Of a DNA stretch of 64,000 bases, positions 51,513 to 60,515 are shown one piece after another (positions within the stretch are counted from its first letter, which is position 1; every line of letters starts with the position of its first letter). Made by a program: the position numbers and the translations under genes. The notes under the pieces are model-generated. The model searched no databases and was not told the DNA's origin. It was given only the letters and a program-made list of their open reading frames with translations. Origin of the DNA: Marininema mesophilum (GTDB lineage Bacteria > Bacillota > Bacilli > Thermoactinomycetales > DSM-45169); assembly GCF_900106775.1 (NCBI RefSeq), contig NZ_FNNQ01000006.1:62001-126000 (forward strand), in the 5' to 3' direction.

Positions 51513-52745
51513 TTAAGAGAGGGATGTGTCCATGTAAGTTTCTGTAGATAGTGGTTTAGAGAGTGTCTCCGTTTGAGTAAATAGGGGAATGGTAGATTCT
51601 CTAGATAAGGGGCGAGCCAGTAAGCGATCAATCCAACGATCATGAGCCTTCTCTACGATGAATTCCCAATCACCAAAGAAGATAGCATCCCCCTTTTCTG
51701 GAACCTTCTCCAACTGTGAAAAGAACCATCCGCCAATCGTATCATTTCCCGGGTCATTGATGTTGATATGGAAAAATTCATTCACCTCTGTGATAAGTGC
51801 TCGTGGATGGACTGAGACGCCTCCTTCCATTTCGGAGAAGAGGCGAGGACTGAGATCAAATTTATCTTGAATGTCACTAAACATTTCTCGGGTGATATCT
51901 TCCAAGGTAACCATCCCAGAAGTACCTCCGAACTCATCCACTACCACAGCAATCCCGGCTTGTTTCTCTTCTAGGGTGCGTAGCGTTTGGATGATATCCA
52001 TGGTTTCAGGGATAACCACTTCTGGCTGAGTAAAGGTGCTTAGAATTGGAGGGGAGCCCTTGGTAAGTAAGTGATCGTATACATCTTGGATGTGGATGAC
52101 ACCAAGGATATGATCCTTATCGCGATCACACAAAAGATATTGAGTATGGCGGTGATGACGAATGACTGAGAGGTTGTCTGTGAAGGGATTCTCCAAAAAG
52201 AGACAAACCATATCAACGCGTGGAACCATCACCTCACGTACCATCCGTTGATTGAACTGCAATACTTTTTCATTTAGAAGGGGCTCTTCAGTTCTGTGGT
52301 CAGAAACTTCTGATCTATCCTTATGTAACCCCGTACCAAGGAAAAACAAGCTTTTTCGCGCCATCATTTTTACAGTGGCGATAAATCCTTGGGAATCTTG
52401 TTGCGTCATGATAGCATGCTCCCACCAATCCTGGAACCAGAGAAGAGCGATGACAAGGATTGAAAGAGCGATGATTAACCCACTGGAGTTGGATAAAGGA
52501 AAGCCGGAAAATACGAGCAAAGAGATACCGTTCGCAATCCAGCCCAAAGAGGTGATTGTCAGCCCAGATCGGGCTATGCGCCAAAGTGACTTTCTTCGGT
52601 TTTCCTGGGCAGAAGAAGGTTCCTTCTCGTAGGAGATACTAGTTTTTAATAATGATTCAACCGTTAGTAACCAACAGTGGATCAATGTAAAGAGGATCCA
52701 CAAACCAGCATAGATCAAGAAGATAAGGTCGTCGTCCACGTCCAA
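51513..52745 (-). CDS. CNNM/HlyC-CorC-type membrane protein with CBS pair
   Basis: A 410-residue protein. The N-terminal membrane part (residues 8-110; three to four helices) is shorter and less conserved than a usual CNNM/DUF21 domain. A CBS pair follows (about 170-290: MVREVMVPRVDMVCL, ILGVIHIQDVYDHL, AGIAVVVDEFGGTSGMVTLE) and a C-terminal CorC_HlyC transporter-associated domain (305-385). Relatives take part in Mg/Co export. The start is TTG 52745 after AGGAGGTC; an ATG eight bases before is in another frame. Operon with the Spo0M gene. Confidence 0.85.
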   Translation of the reverse strand: MDVDDDLIFLIYAGLWILFTLIHCWLLTVESLLKTSISYEKEPSSAQENRRKSLWRIARSGLTITSLGWIANGISLLVFSGFPLSNSSGLIIALSILVIALLWFQDWWEHAIMTQQDSQGFIATVKMMARKSLFFLGTGLHKDRSEVSDHRTEEPLLNEKVLQFNQRMVREVMVPRVDMVCLFLENPFTDNLSVIRHHRHTQYLLCDRDKDHILGVIHIQDVYDHLLTKGSPPILSTFTQPEVVIPETMDIIQTLRTLEEKQAGIAVVVDEFGGTSGMVTLEDITREMFSDIQDKFDLSPRLFSEMEGGVSVHPRALITEVNEFFHININDPGNDTIGGWFFSQLEKVPEKGDAIFFGDWEFIVEKAHDRWIDRLLARPLSRESTIPLFTQTETLSKPLSTETYMDTSLS

Positions 52746-53029
52746 CTCTTCATGACCTCCTATTCTGTAATTGTTGAAAATGAATGATGTCCTGAGAATA
52801 CTAGATATTATTATTGTATCGAACTATACGAGAAAAGAGTAGGGGTATGCGCAGGACAAAAACAAGTAAATCCTATCAGTTACCCATAAAAGCATGTCAA
52901 TTGCAATGGTTGAAGAACTGAGGTTTGAAATGGAATGCGTGAGGAGAAGATGTAATAAAAGTAGAGAAATAGATTCTGCCATATATTCATAGGATAGAAA
53001 TAGAGAGAAATAGAAAGCAGGTGATGAGG

Positions 53030-53713
53030 TTGGCACGATCATGGAGGGAAAAGGGGGTATTTTGGACTCCCTGGGTAGCTCGATCAGCAGCAGTAAGCAA
53101 CCTAGTAGCAGCGGTGATGTCGTTTTTATTGCTTAGTCAAGGAGGAGGTAATTCATTTGGAAGCCGCATGTATTCGATTGGGATAAATGAAGTGGCTTTT
53201 CGCTGGTCATGGGGAGTTAGTATTTTATCTGTACTTGGGATGACCAGTGTTTTCTTTATTCTATTATGGTTCATGGATTCTCAGTATCGTGGAATACTAC
53301 AAATGGCATTTATGATATGGATAATTGGTGCATCGGGATGGGTGTTGCATGATTTGATTCAAATCCGCTTGATGCCCCTTCTCTCCCAATGGTTTTTGGC
53401 CACACCTACTGGAGAGTTGGCAACGTATATCCGTGCATGGGAAGAGCTTCTCTTTCGATTCATTGGGATATTTGGCCTCACCTGTTATGCAATCAGTGGT
53501 TTGATCTATACAGCCGTAATGTTCAGGACAAAAGATGTACCTATCGTGATGTCTAGGTACTTCTTTGTCGTTTGGTGTTTTGTATTGGCGATTGCCGTAT
53601 CTGCAAAGTGGTTAATCTCTTGGTTCCCATGGTTAATCATTTGTACGCTTTTGTTACTAGTTCCATGGTTCTGGAGGTTGAGTAAGCTGTTGCCAAGGCC
53701 AGGTTGTCAATAA
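53030..53713 (+). CDS. Polytopic membrane protein of unknown function
   Basis: A 227-residue protein with six predicted helices (about residues 20-35, 58-78, 85-105, 133-153, 170-190, 195-215), basic at the N-terminus. The start is uncertain: TTG 53030 has AGGTGAT at 5 bases; ATG 53024 and GTG 53021 overlap that site. The 284-base spacer upstream contains no other clear element. No family is recognised. Confidence 0.65.
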   Translation: MARSWREKGVFWTPWVARSAAVSNLVAAVMSFLLLSQGGGNSFGSRMYSIGINEVAFRWSWGVSILSVLGMTSVFFILLWFMDSQYRGILQMAFMIWIIGASGWVLHDLIQIRLMPLLSQWFLATPTGELATYIRAWEELLFRFIGIFGLTCYAISGLIYTAVMFRTKDVPIVMSRYFFVVWCFVLAIAVSAKWLISWFPWLIICTLLLLVPWFWRLSKLLPRPGCQ

Positions 53714-53868
53714 TCTTTTATGGACAAGATGGGCCGAAATTTGCCGAAAAAAGGCGGATGAGTAAACACACAGGGTGGTAAAGGGGTTTCTTCACACTTT
53801 TATCACAATTGCATAGGAAACTATGCTCCTGTAAACTGTTCGTACCATCGTCTGTGGGAGGCTTATTG

Positions 53869-54318
53869 ATGAAACTGAGATCATTTCAATTGTCCGACAT
53901 CCATTCCGTCCAAGCGATCTGGAAACAGAACGCATCAAGAGAAAGAGAAGCAGAGACTCTAATCGTATTGTCTCGACAGTTGGCTTATGATCGGGATTTA
54001 GTTCTCGTGGCGGAGATTGAAGGCCAGGTGGTCGGAGCAATCGTCGGTACGATGGAAAAAAATGTCGGTTTCTTTTATTGTCTTGCTGTTCATCCTGCTT
54101 TCCAAGGGCGCGGAGTGGGGCGCCAGCTCACCACGATGCTGGAGGATCGTTTTCGCAGCAAAGGGGTGACAGAGATCCAGGCGGTCATCGATGAAGGAAC
54201 AGAAAAGCTATGTCCCTTCTATACCCATATGGGTTATCAGGGAGTTCCCTCTTCTCGTTTAGTGGAGAATAACTGGTTATTTAATTTGCAAGAATCTCTT
54301 CACCCGATATTATCTTAA
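53869..54318 (+). CDS. GNAT-family N-acetyltransferase
   Basis: A 149-residue acetyltransferase of the YpeA/RimI type. LVAEIEGQVVGAIVGTM is the strand 4 region, and VHPAFQGRGVGRQLTTMLE is motif A with the acetyl-CoA pyrophosphate loop (Q/R-x-x-G-x-G/A). FYTHMGYQGV is the C-terminal motif B. GGGAGG precedes ATG 53869. Substrate unknown. Confidence 0.88.
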   Translation: MKLRSFQLSDIHSVQAIWKQNASREREAETLIVLSRQLAYDRDLVLVAEIEGQVVGAIVGTMEKNVGFFYCLAVHPAFQGRGVGRQLTTMLEDRFRSKGVTEIQAVIDEGTEKLCPFYTHMGYQGVPSSRLVENNWLFNLQESLHPILS

Positions 54319-54464
54319 CTAATCGATATAGGCAGTTCTGTATGTTACCCGAACCTTTGCCAACCGGTATAAGGTTTTTTAATATAATTAATTTTCGAAA
54401 TTGACAAAAAAGAAGGGGATCAATTCTGTGATCACGAATCCATGAAAATGGAGGTGATCTGCTC

Positions 54465-55763
54465 GTGGGTAAAAAAGATCGAGTATGGTTTGAGCAAGCT
54501 ACTGGATTTCTAAACCCTGGGTTGGTCCAAAAATTAAAGAATCACCGTGTGCAACATATGGATGAAACGAAGGAATCTCTACCTGTGATCATTCGCTTTA
54601 ATCGTGAGGTAGAGGAGCATCGCCATGAAGATGCACTCCATCTGTGTAACGATGGTGAGAGTAATTTTATGGAGGGGAAATTTGATTTTCTCCATGGTGC
54701 CTATGGGTGCTTAAGTCCAGAAAAAATACGTAGTCTTATCGATCATGATGGTGTGGATAAAGTGTACTATGATCATAAGGTGCACGCTCTTCTTGATGTG
54801 GCAACCAAATCGATAGGTGCTATCGAGGTACAGGCGAAGTCGGATTTGACGGGTAAAGGGGTTACAATCGCTATCATTGACACCGGAATTCACCCCCACG
54901 GTGACTTGATGAAGCCAACCTCACGCATTAAAGCTTTTGTAGATATGGTGAACCGACGCAAAGAGCCCTATGATGATCAAGGGCATGGTACACACTGTGC
55001 TGGGGATGCTGCAGGTAATGGACAGCTATCTGAAGGCCTTTATGTAGGACCTGCTCCTGAAGCAGATCTTATTGGTATAAAAGTGCTTGATGCTGAAGGA
55101 AGTGGCCAACTATCCACGATCATCCGTGGCGTCGAATGGTGCATTAAAAATAAGAAGAAGTATGGTATTGATGTTATTTCTCTTTCACTGGGCGGACCAG
55201 CCTTTGAATCTTATGTAGATGACTTAATGTGTCAAGCAGTGGAGAAAGCGTGGCATCATGGGATTGTCGTTTGTGCTGCGGCAGGAAATGAAGGTCCTTT
55301 TCCATTGTCAATAAATACACCAGGGATTGATCCTTTAATCCTTACCGTTGGATCAGCAGATGATAAAAATACACCGAAGTTGAAGGATGATGTAAAGGCA
55401 TCCTACTCTAGTCGGGGCCCTACACTGGACTTCCTCGTGAAACCAGATATTTATGCACCAGGCACCAATATCATCTCCTTGCTTGCTCCAGGTTCACCGC
55501 TTGAGAAGCAAATGCCTGAAAACCTCGTTGGTGAGCATTATATCAGCTTGTCGGGTACGTCTATGGCAACACCGTTGACAGCAGGTGTAGTTGCTCTCCT
55601 CCTAGAGGCGAATCCTCATTTGAGTCCTAATGATGTAAAGGCGATTCTCATGGATACAGCACGACTGTTTAAAGGGGATCAAGCAGGTTATATCGATGTA
55701 GTTGCCGCAGTGAAGTTAGCGAAGCAATATGCGGAGTTCCAGGGCTCAACAGTGGATGTGTAG
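54465..55763 (+). CDS. aprX: AprX-type subtilisin-like serine protease
   Basis: A 432-residue S8 peptidase with Asp139 (AIIDTGIHPH), His174 (DDQGHGTHCAG), oxyanion Asn275 (AAGNEGP) and Ser366 (SGTSMATP). There is no signal peptide; the N-terminal 120 residues are a prodomain-like extension, as in the intracellular protease AprX of Bacillus (442 residues), expressed in stationary phase. AATGGAGGTGATC precedes the GTG start. Single gene with a strong terminator. Confidence 0.92.
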   Translation: MGKKDRVWFEQATGFLNPGLVQKLKNHRVQHMDETKESLPVIIRFNREVEEHRHEDALHLCNDGESNFMEGKFDFLHGAYGCLSPEKIRSLIDHDGVDKVYYDHKVHALLDVATKSIGAIEVQAKSDLTGKGVTIAIIDTGIHPHGDLMKPTSRIKAFVDMVNRRKEPYDDQGHGTHCAGDAAGNGQLSEGLYVGPAPEADLIGIKVLDAEGSGQLSTIIRGVEWCIKNKKKYGIDVISLSLGGPAFESYVDDLMCQAVEKAWHHGIVVCAAAGNEGPFPLSINTPGIDPLILTVGSADDKNTPKLKDDVKASYSSRGPTLDFLVKPDIYAPGTNIISLLAPGSPLEKQMPENLVGEHYISLSGTSMATPLTAGVVALLLEANPHLSPNDVKAILMDTARLFKGDQAGYIDVVAAVKLAKQYAEFQGSTVDV

Positions 55764-55780
55764 GTGAAAATTAGGTGGAA

Positions 55781-55817
55781 TAACAAACCCCAATGCTATC
55801 AGCCTTGGGGTTTGTTA
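55781..55817 (+). terminator. Terminator after the subtilase gene
   Basis: AACAAACCCCAA and TTGGGGTTTGTT pair perfectly around an 11-base loop. Confidence 0.85.
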
Positions 55818-55934
55818 TGTCCAAAATAGGGCTCAGCAGAGGTAGTCCGTTTACATAATAAATAGCTGAGAATCTTTAGTCGTACCCTTAAAGTTATTGC
55901 GGTTATCATTCGTACTTCTTCCGTAGTTTGAGAA

Positions 55935-55968
55935 ACAAAAACCCGAAGCTGATATTAGCTTCGGGGAA
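55935..55968 (-). terminator. Terminator after proC
   Basis: On the minus strand CCCGAAGCT-AATATC-AGCTTCGGG is followed by TTTTTGTTT. It lies 50 bases after the proC stop. Confidence 0.88.
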
Positions 55969-56016
55969 TAACTAAAGATACATAGCAAAGTAGTAGTCTA
56001 CTTAACTATCGTATTG

Positions 56017-56856
56017 CTATTTTGTTGCTGAAGGTGAAAAAGCACTTCCCAATTCCTCTGAGCGCTTACGGGCGAAATGGACGGCACTCATTAGAGCGTC
56101 TTGGAAGTGATGATTGGAGAGCGTCTCGATCCCCACCATCGTCGTACCACCAGGTGAAGTAACCCTTTGCCGTAATTCTGTTGGGTCTTTACCAGTTTCC
56201 AGAAGCATGTGTGCTGCGCCGAGTAACGTTTGTAATGTAAGTTGACGAGCTACTGAACGAGAGAGCCCTTCATTTACTCCAGCTTGTTCAAGGGCTTCAA
56301 CCAAATAATAGATATATGCTGGACCACTTCCAGAGAGGCCTGTGACGGTATCCATGTCCTTCTCATCAACGAGAACGGTGGAACCAATAGCGTTAAAATC
56401 CTCCTGGGTGGCTTGGAGGTCTTCCTTTTCAGCATGAAGCCCACCACACAGCGCGGTGGCTGAACGACCAATCAAACTAGAGGTATTTGGCATTGTCCGG
56501 ATGACAGTAACCCCTGCTGTAAGATGTTGTTCAATAAATGACGTGGAGATGCCTGCAATGACCGAAACCACACGTTGGTGAGGATGGATGAATCTCCCCC
56601 ACTGCTGGAGAGCTTCGAGGAGATCCTTTGGTTTTACAGCTAGAATGACCGTACCTGCTTTATGAATAGCATCCTCTTGGCTTTCAGGACAATGAATATG
56701 ATATTGATCCTGTAGATAAAGCAGTCGCTCACGGTCACTGCGAATGACCACATCAATCATAGCGGGCTCTGTTCGTCCATTAGCGATCATACCACTGATA
56801 ATCGCTTCGGCCATTGAACCTGCTCCGATGAAGCAATAGCGTTCACTGTGTCTCAT
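56017..56856 (-). CDS. proC: Pyrroline-5-carboxylate reductase
   Basis: A 279-residue enzyme of the last step of proline synthesis, reducing P5C with NAD(P)H. The N-terminal Rossmann motif is FIGAGSMAEAIISGM; VIRTMPNTSSLIG, GLSGSGPAYIYYLVEAL and RVTSPGGTTMVGIETL are the substrate-site and family motifs. Length is standard. It is monocistronic, preceded by a T-box leader and a good promoter, so its expression responds to uncharged tRNA, most likely tRNA-Pro. Confidence 0.95.
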   Translation of the reverse strand: MRHSERYCFIGAGSMAEAIISGMIANGRTEPAMIDVVIRSDRERLLYLQDQYHIHCPESQEDAIHKAGTVILAVKPKDLLEALQQWGRFIHPHQRVVSVIAGISTSFIEQHLTAGVTVIRTMPNTSSLIGRSATALCGGLHAEKEDLQATQEDFNAIGSTVLVDEKDMDTVTGLSGSGPAYIYYLVEALEQAGVNEGLSRSVARQLTLQTLLGAAHMLLETGKDPTELRQRVTSPGGTTMVGIETLSNHHFQDALMSAVHFARKRSEELGSAFSPSATK

Positions 56857-56892
56857 GAGAGACCCTCCCTAATTTAAGTTCATAAATATACA

Positions 56893-57150
56893 AAAAGACC
56901 CCCCTCGTCCTAAGGACGAAAGAGGGTCTCTTCCGCGGTACCACCTTATTTGGCACGTTTGTGCCCCACTTGCGGAACGGTGTATGCCGTTCGCTCTCGA
57001 TAAGGGGAGTTTCCCGTTCGATTCTTCACCGTCCGCATCGGGGCTGGGTTTGGGAAGAGGGTAACGGTGGTGCCTTACAGCCAATGGGTGCCACTCTCTG
57101 TTCGTTCCACTCTTCTTACTGATCCCGTCATTGCGTTTATGAGTCATCTG
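56893..57150 (-). ncRNA. T-box riboswitch leader of proC
   Basis: On the minus strand the leader shows, in order: CAGTAAGAAG (AGTA-type loop E motif, 57126-57113), CAGAGAGTGG (AG-bulge region), ATTGGCTG distal loop, a specifier region with CCC followed by A (57048-57046), and the conserved T-box AAGGTGGTACCGCGG (56947-56933). A terminator follows with AGACCCTC and GGGTCTTTTT (56925-56893). The placement of CCC opposite the AGTA strand suggests a proline specifier read by tRNA-Pro(GGG). Class is sure, specifier is my reading of the fold. Confidence 0.88.
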
Positions 57151-57165
57151 ATTTTAGTTTTTATT

Positions 57166-57195
57166 ATTATGCAGGCAAGTGTAAAAGAATGTCAA
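57166..57195 (-). promoter_or_regulatory. Promoter of the T-box/proC transcript
   Basis: On the minus strand TTGACA (57195-57190), 18 bases and CATAAT (57171-57166), just upstream of the T-box leader. Confidence 0.75.
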
Positions 57196-57385
57196 GGGGC
57201 ATTGACACGTTTCTCCCCTAAATGAAGGGGAAGCGCTGTTTTTAAGGCTTTATCCTAGGGTATGTATGGATATATCACGAAGAGTGAATCGACAAATAAC
57301 TTCTTTTCAGAATCAATTCAGAAAATATGTTTTATAAATCGGCAAAATTGGAAATAGATGTGAATGCGTGAGAGAGGGTGAGCAT

Positions 57386-57928
57386 GTGGCAGTCAGAGCG
57401 GGGGAGATTCTTCGCATCGAGAGTTATAAACATGACGGTAGCTTTCACCGTAGTTGGGATCGATCGGTGGTATTAGAAGGTGGAGAGCCCTTATTGCTAG
57501 CCAATCGTGATGTTCACGTGACGGACGGTAGTGGGGAAAAGTGGATTTCTAAAAGTCTAGCAATCTGTCAGTTTCATAGAACGCGCTGGTACAATACCAT
57601 AGTAATATTTAATGGCTATGGAAGAAATCCTCGTTATTATTGCAACATCGCCTCCCCCTGTCGACTCGAGGGAAAGTGCCTCGTCTATGTTGATTATGAC
57701 CTTGATCTCGCGGTAGATGAAATGGGATGTGCCCAGTGGCTGGATCGGAAGGAATTTGCGGCAAATCGTCGCAAAATGGATTACCCTGATGAGGTTGTAA
57801 ACCAAGTGGAAAAAGCGGAAGCAGAGCTTAACAAGTGTTTTTCCGAGGGCAGGGGTCCATTTACTTCATCGTTTATCCAGGCGGGGGTTCATCGCTACCT
57901 TCCTTTTGAAAAAGAATTAATGGGGTGA
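57386..57928 (+). CDS. Nucleoside tri-/diphosphate phosphatase (Ntdp/YgaC, DUF402)
   Basis: A 180-residue DUF402 protein. IESYKHDGSFHRSWDRSVVL and the Asp-rich VYVDYDLDLAVDEMG are the family motifs; the acidic residues bind divalent metal. Staphylococcal homologues hydrolyse nucleoside tri- and diphosphates. The start is GTG 57386 (MAVRAGEIL) with GAGGGTGA upstream, matching the N-terminus of relatives; the frame opens at 57368. It is followed by lepB and, further on, by a YgaD-type exporter, as ygaC-ygaD in Bacillus. Confidence 0.85.
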   Translation: MAVRAGEILRIESYKHDGSFHRSWDRSVVLEGGEPLLLANRDVHVTDGSGEKWISKSLAICQFHRTRWYNTIVIFNGYGRNPRYYCNIASPCRLEGKCLVYVDYDLDLAVDEMGCAQWLDRKEFAANRRKMDYPDEVVNQVEKAEAELNKCFSEGRGPFTSSFIQAGVHRYLPFEKELMG

Positions 57929-57939
57929 AGTGATGAGAC

Positions 57940-58467
57940 ATGAAGAAAGGTAAGCCTCGGTATGTTTCCTGGCTGAGGACGGTCCTTCTCGCTGTTTCTT
58001 TCGCGTTGGTAATCAATCAATTTGGTGTTGCGCTTTCTGTGGTTAATGGAACTTCGATGAAGCCAACACTGGAAAATGGGGACCGTTTGCTGATAAACAA
58101 GTTTCATTTCATGTTTAATCAGCCAGAACGAGGGAATGTCGTTACCTTTAGAGACCCATCCAACGATGATCGGTATCTTGTGAAACGTGTGGTGGGGATT
58201 CCCGGTGATAAAATCAAAATAAAAAACGGGTCCCTTTATCGTAATGATAAACTTGTAGAAGAACCCTATATTAATACGGAGATCGAAGATGGGAACTATG
58301 GCCCAGTCGTTGTCAAGAAAGACAGCATCTTCGTAATGGGAGACAATCGTCATCGGTATGCAAGCCGAGATAGCCGCTACGACAGTGTTGGACAAGTGCC
58401 TGACTCGCTTCTTGAAGGCAAGGTAGAGTGGATTGTATGGCGACCGTCTTTGGAAGATTTTTTCTGA
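57940..58467 (+). CDS. lepB: Signal peptidase I (second copy)
   Basis: A 175-residue type I signal peptidase with an N-terminal anchor helix (residues 10-34), nucleophile Ser39 in NGTSMKPT, Lys82 in LVKRVVGIPGD and box E MGDNRHRYASRDSR. It is closer to the standard SipS/SipT layout than the copy at 10363. The ATG lies 12 bases after the DUF402 stop, so both are in one transcript. Confidence 0.93.
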   Translation: MKKGKPRYVSWLRTVLLAVSFALVINQFGVALSVVNGTSMKPTLENGDRLLINKFHFMFNQPERGNVVTFRDPSNDDRYLVKRVVGIPGDKIKIKNGSLYRNDKLVEEPYINTEIEDGNYGPVVVKKDSIFVMGDNRHRYASRDSRYDSVGQVPDSLLEGKVEWIVWRPSLEDFF

Positions 58468-58610
58468 AGCTAGTGGTAAGTTAATTGCAAATAATAAAAA
58501 GAGTCAAAAACTGTTCACAAAAACCTTTTGCGTGAATTTAGTCCCAGGCGCATAATAGTTAAGGGGCTGGAAACGTTCAATTCTACAGAATTCCAATGCA
58601 TCGCGCAAGG

Positions 58611-58643
58611 GCAGTTTTATATAAGATGGAAAACTGCTATAGT
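58611..58643 (+). promoter_or_regulatory. Candidate codY promoter with inverted repeat in the spacer
   Basis: TGC followed by TATAGT (58638-58643) is an extended -10; the poor -35 TTTTAT lies 17 bases upstream. Arms GCAGTTTT (58611-58618) and AAAACTGC (58630-58637) frame the spacer and could be an operator or hairpin. Confidence 0.4.
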
Positions 58644-58687
58644 GCGTTTTTGTGAATAGAAAGACAAACCCAGGGGGGACCTGATTC

Positions 58688-59467
58688 ATGGATCTGTTAA
58701 ACAAAACCCGACGCATTTCACGTATTTTACAGGAAAACGTTGGTCATCATCTCGTGGACTTTGACCAAGTGGCCGAAGCCTTGAGTGATGTAATCGGTGC
58801 AAACATCTATGTAGTAAGCCCGGAAGGTATGATCTTGGGGCTTGCTACCAATCATGATATTGAAAATGAGCGCATGCAAAAATACCTAAAAGATCGCCAA
58901 TTCCCAGAAGAGTACGCAACCTTGCTCATGGGCGTAGAGAAGGCGACTTTCAATGTTAGTGTGGACAGCCCTTATACGGCATATCCTGTGGAAATGAGGG
59001 ACATGTTTAAGCATGGTTACACAACATTGGTACCTGTCGTCGGTGGTGGAGATCACCTAGGAACCCTAGTTCTCTCCCGGATCAATGATGAATTTGTGGA
59101 TGATGACTTGATTTTAGCTGAGTATGGTGCAACGGTTGTAGGGATGGAAATCCTGCGGGAACGAGCAGGGAAGATTGAAGATGAAGCAAGGAGCCGTGCA
59201 GTTGTTCAATTGGCAATCAATTCACTTTCATTTAGTGAGTTAGAGGCTGCTGAACATATCTTTAACGAACTGGAAGGGCATGAAGGACTTCTGGTAGCCA
59301 GTAAAATTGCTGACCGTGTAGGAATTACCCGTTCTGTTATTGTAAATGCACTCCGTAAGTTGGAGAGTGCGGGTGTGGTGGAATCCCGCTCCCTTGGAAT
59401 GAAGGGAACCTACATCAAGATCTTAAATAAAAAACTGCTTCCCGCTCTAGAAAAAGCGCGCAGTTAA
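58688..59467 (+). CDS. codY: GTP-sensing pleiotropic repressor CodY
   Basis: A 259-residue CodY. The GAF domain (residues 1-150) that binds branched-chain amino acids is followed by the winged HTH (about 200-245: ASKIADRVGITRSVIVNALR, KLESAGVVESRSLGMKGTYI). It represses amino acid supply and stationary-phase genes when GTP and BCAA are high. Here it is monocistronic with its own terminator, not in the usual codV-clpQ-clpY-codY operon, which is worth noting. GGGGGGACC precedes the ATG. Confidence 0.97.
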   Translation: MDLLNKTRRISRILQENVGHHLVDFDQVAEALSDVIGANIYVVSPEGMILGLATNHDIENERMQKYLKDRQFPEEYATLLMGVEKATFNVSVDSPYTAYPVEMRDMFKHGYTTLVPVVGGGDHLGTLVLSRINDEFVDDDLILAEYGATVVGMEILRERAGKIEDEARSRAVVQLAINSLSFSELEAAEHIFNELEGHEGLLVASKIADRVGITRSVIVNALRKLESAGVVESRSLGMKGTYIKILNKKLLPALEKARS

Positions 59468-59472
59468 TTAAT

Positions 59473-59501
59473 GTGGTCACCGGAACGGTGACCACTTTTT
59501 G
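59473..59501 (+). terminator. Terminator after codY
   Basis: GTGGTCACC and GGTGACCAC pair perfectly around GGAAC and are followed by TTTTTG. Confidence 0.9.
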
Positions 59502-59591
59502 TTTGTTTCGAGAGGTTCAATTACATGATGAGGAGTGAATCGGGGTAAATAAGAAATAAAGGGGATTGAGCAGAGGGAAAGGAGAAGCTCC

Positions 59592-59951
59592 ATGATATTC
59601 CGCAAACGGGTATATCATATTACATCACCGCCAACTGTAGATGATTTCCATCGCTTTTTTAATCAGTTTTTATATCCCGTACAAGTAAAATACGGGGCGA
59701 AACTGACTGGATATTGGCTGGATGTGTCAGGAAGAGAAGTAACAACGATTTGGCAATATGCAAGCCTTTCCCATTATGAAGAGATCGAACGTCACGTATC
59801 TGCGGATCCGTTGTCAAGGAGAGCCAGGGAGGTAGGACTCCTACGAGGTTTTGACCTCAATGATCTCACTGTAAAAGAAGAATTTATTATCCATGAAACA
59901 GCAGATGGAGTGGAGACGGTAAGAGATTTGGATTTTTTCGGAGAACAATGA
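59592..59951 (+). CDS. NIPSNAP-family protein
   Basis: A 119-residue dimeric alpha+beta barrel-type protein of the NIPSNAP family: FRKRVYHITSP at the start, KLTGYWLDVSGREVTTIWQY and SLSHYEEIERHVSADP. Function of bacterial members is poorly defined; some act as small-molecule-binding or oxygenase-like proteins. AAAGGAGAAG precedes the ATG. Next downstream is the Rieske pseudogene. Confidence 0.82.
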   Translation: MIFRKRVYHITSPPTVDDFHRFFNQFLYPVQVKYGAKLTGYWLDVSGREVTTIWQYASLSHYEEIERHVSADPLSRRAREVGLLRGFDLNDLTVKEEFIIHETADGVETVRDLDFFGEQ

Positions 59952-60253
59952 AACTAGAAACGAAAAAATCCGTTGTATTGATGGTAGGGGAATTCAGCAG
60001 GACCTCGAGTTGTGCAGCATGAAAATAGTAAAATTTGTTGGTTGTGAGCAAATATATGAAACAAACTCAAACTAAAAAGCGATTTTATTGCGAATAATAG
60101 GTGGACTTCTCCGACGATAGTCCTAGGTGAGTCGGGCTAAAAGTAAGACAGATGAAGGAGAAAAAAACACATCCCTATACGGAGGCCACGGAAGGGAAAA
60201 CCCCCTACAATGAAAGAGAAGGAATACTCAAAGTAGGAAGGGTCGGTAGATCG

Positions 60254-60470
60254 ATGAGTGAGTGGATATCAGGAGGAACAGTAGCAGAGTTAGAAGGAGC
60301 CGGTGCGAAGGTGATCAAAGGAAAGAGACATGGGATTGCTCTCTTTTTTCATGAAGGAAATGTATGCGGTGGATAATCGCTGTCTATATATGGGATTTTC
60401 CCTTTATAAAGGAAGCTTAAAGGATTGCATTATCACATGTGAATGGCATCATTTCCCACGCTTCATTTGA
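60254..60470 (+). pseudogene. Frameshifted and truncated Rieske [2Fe-2S] protein gene
   Basis: From ATG 60254 the frame reads MSEWISGGTVAELEGAGAKV and HGIALFFHEGN, typical of Rieske-domain proteins, and then stops at 60374. In another frame from about 60363 the homology continues: YAVDNRCLYMGFSLYKGSLK, then TCEWHHFPRFI and a stop at 60468. A functional Rieske site is C-x-H ... C-x2-H; here the first His is Tyr (CLY) and the rest of the usual C-terminal part is missing. So a frameshift, a lost cluster ligand and a C-terminal truncation all show decay. An upstream extension to 60152 lacks a ribosome site. The 300 bases before it hold no other gene. Confidence 0.8.
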
Positions 60471-60515
60471 TGGTGTATAGGGTTCGACTTTTTGTATTAA
60501 CGGAGGATGGGACCT

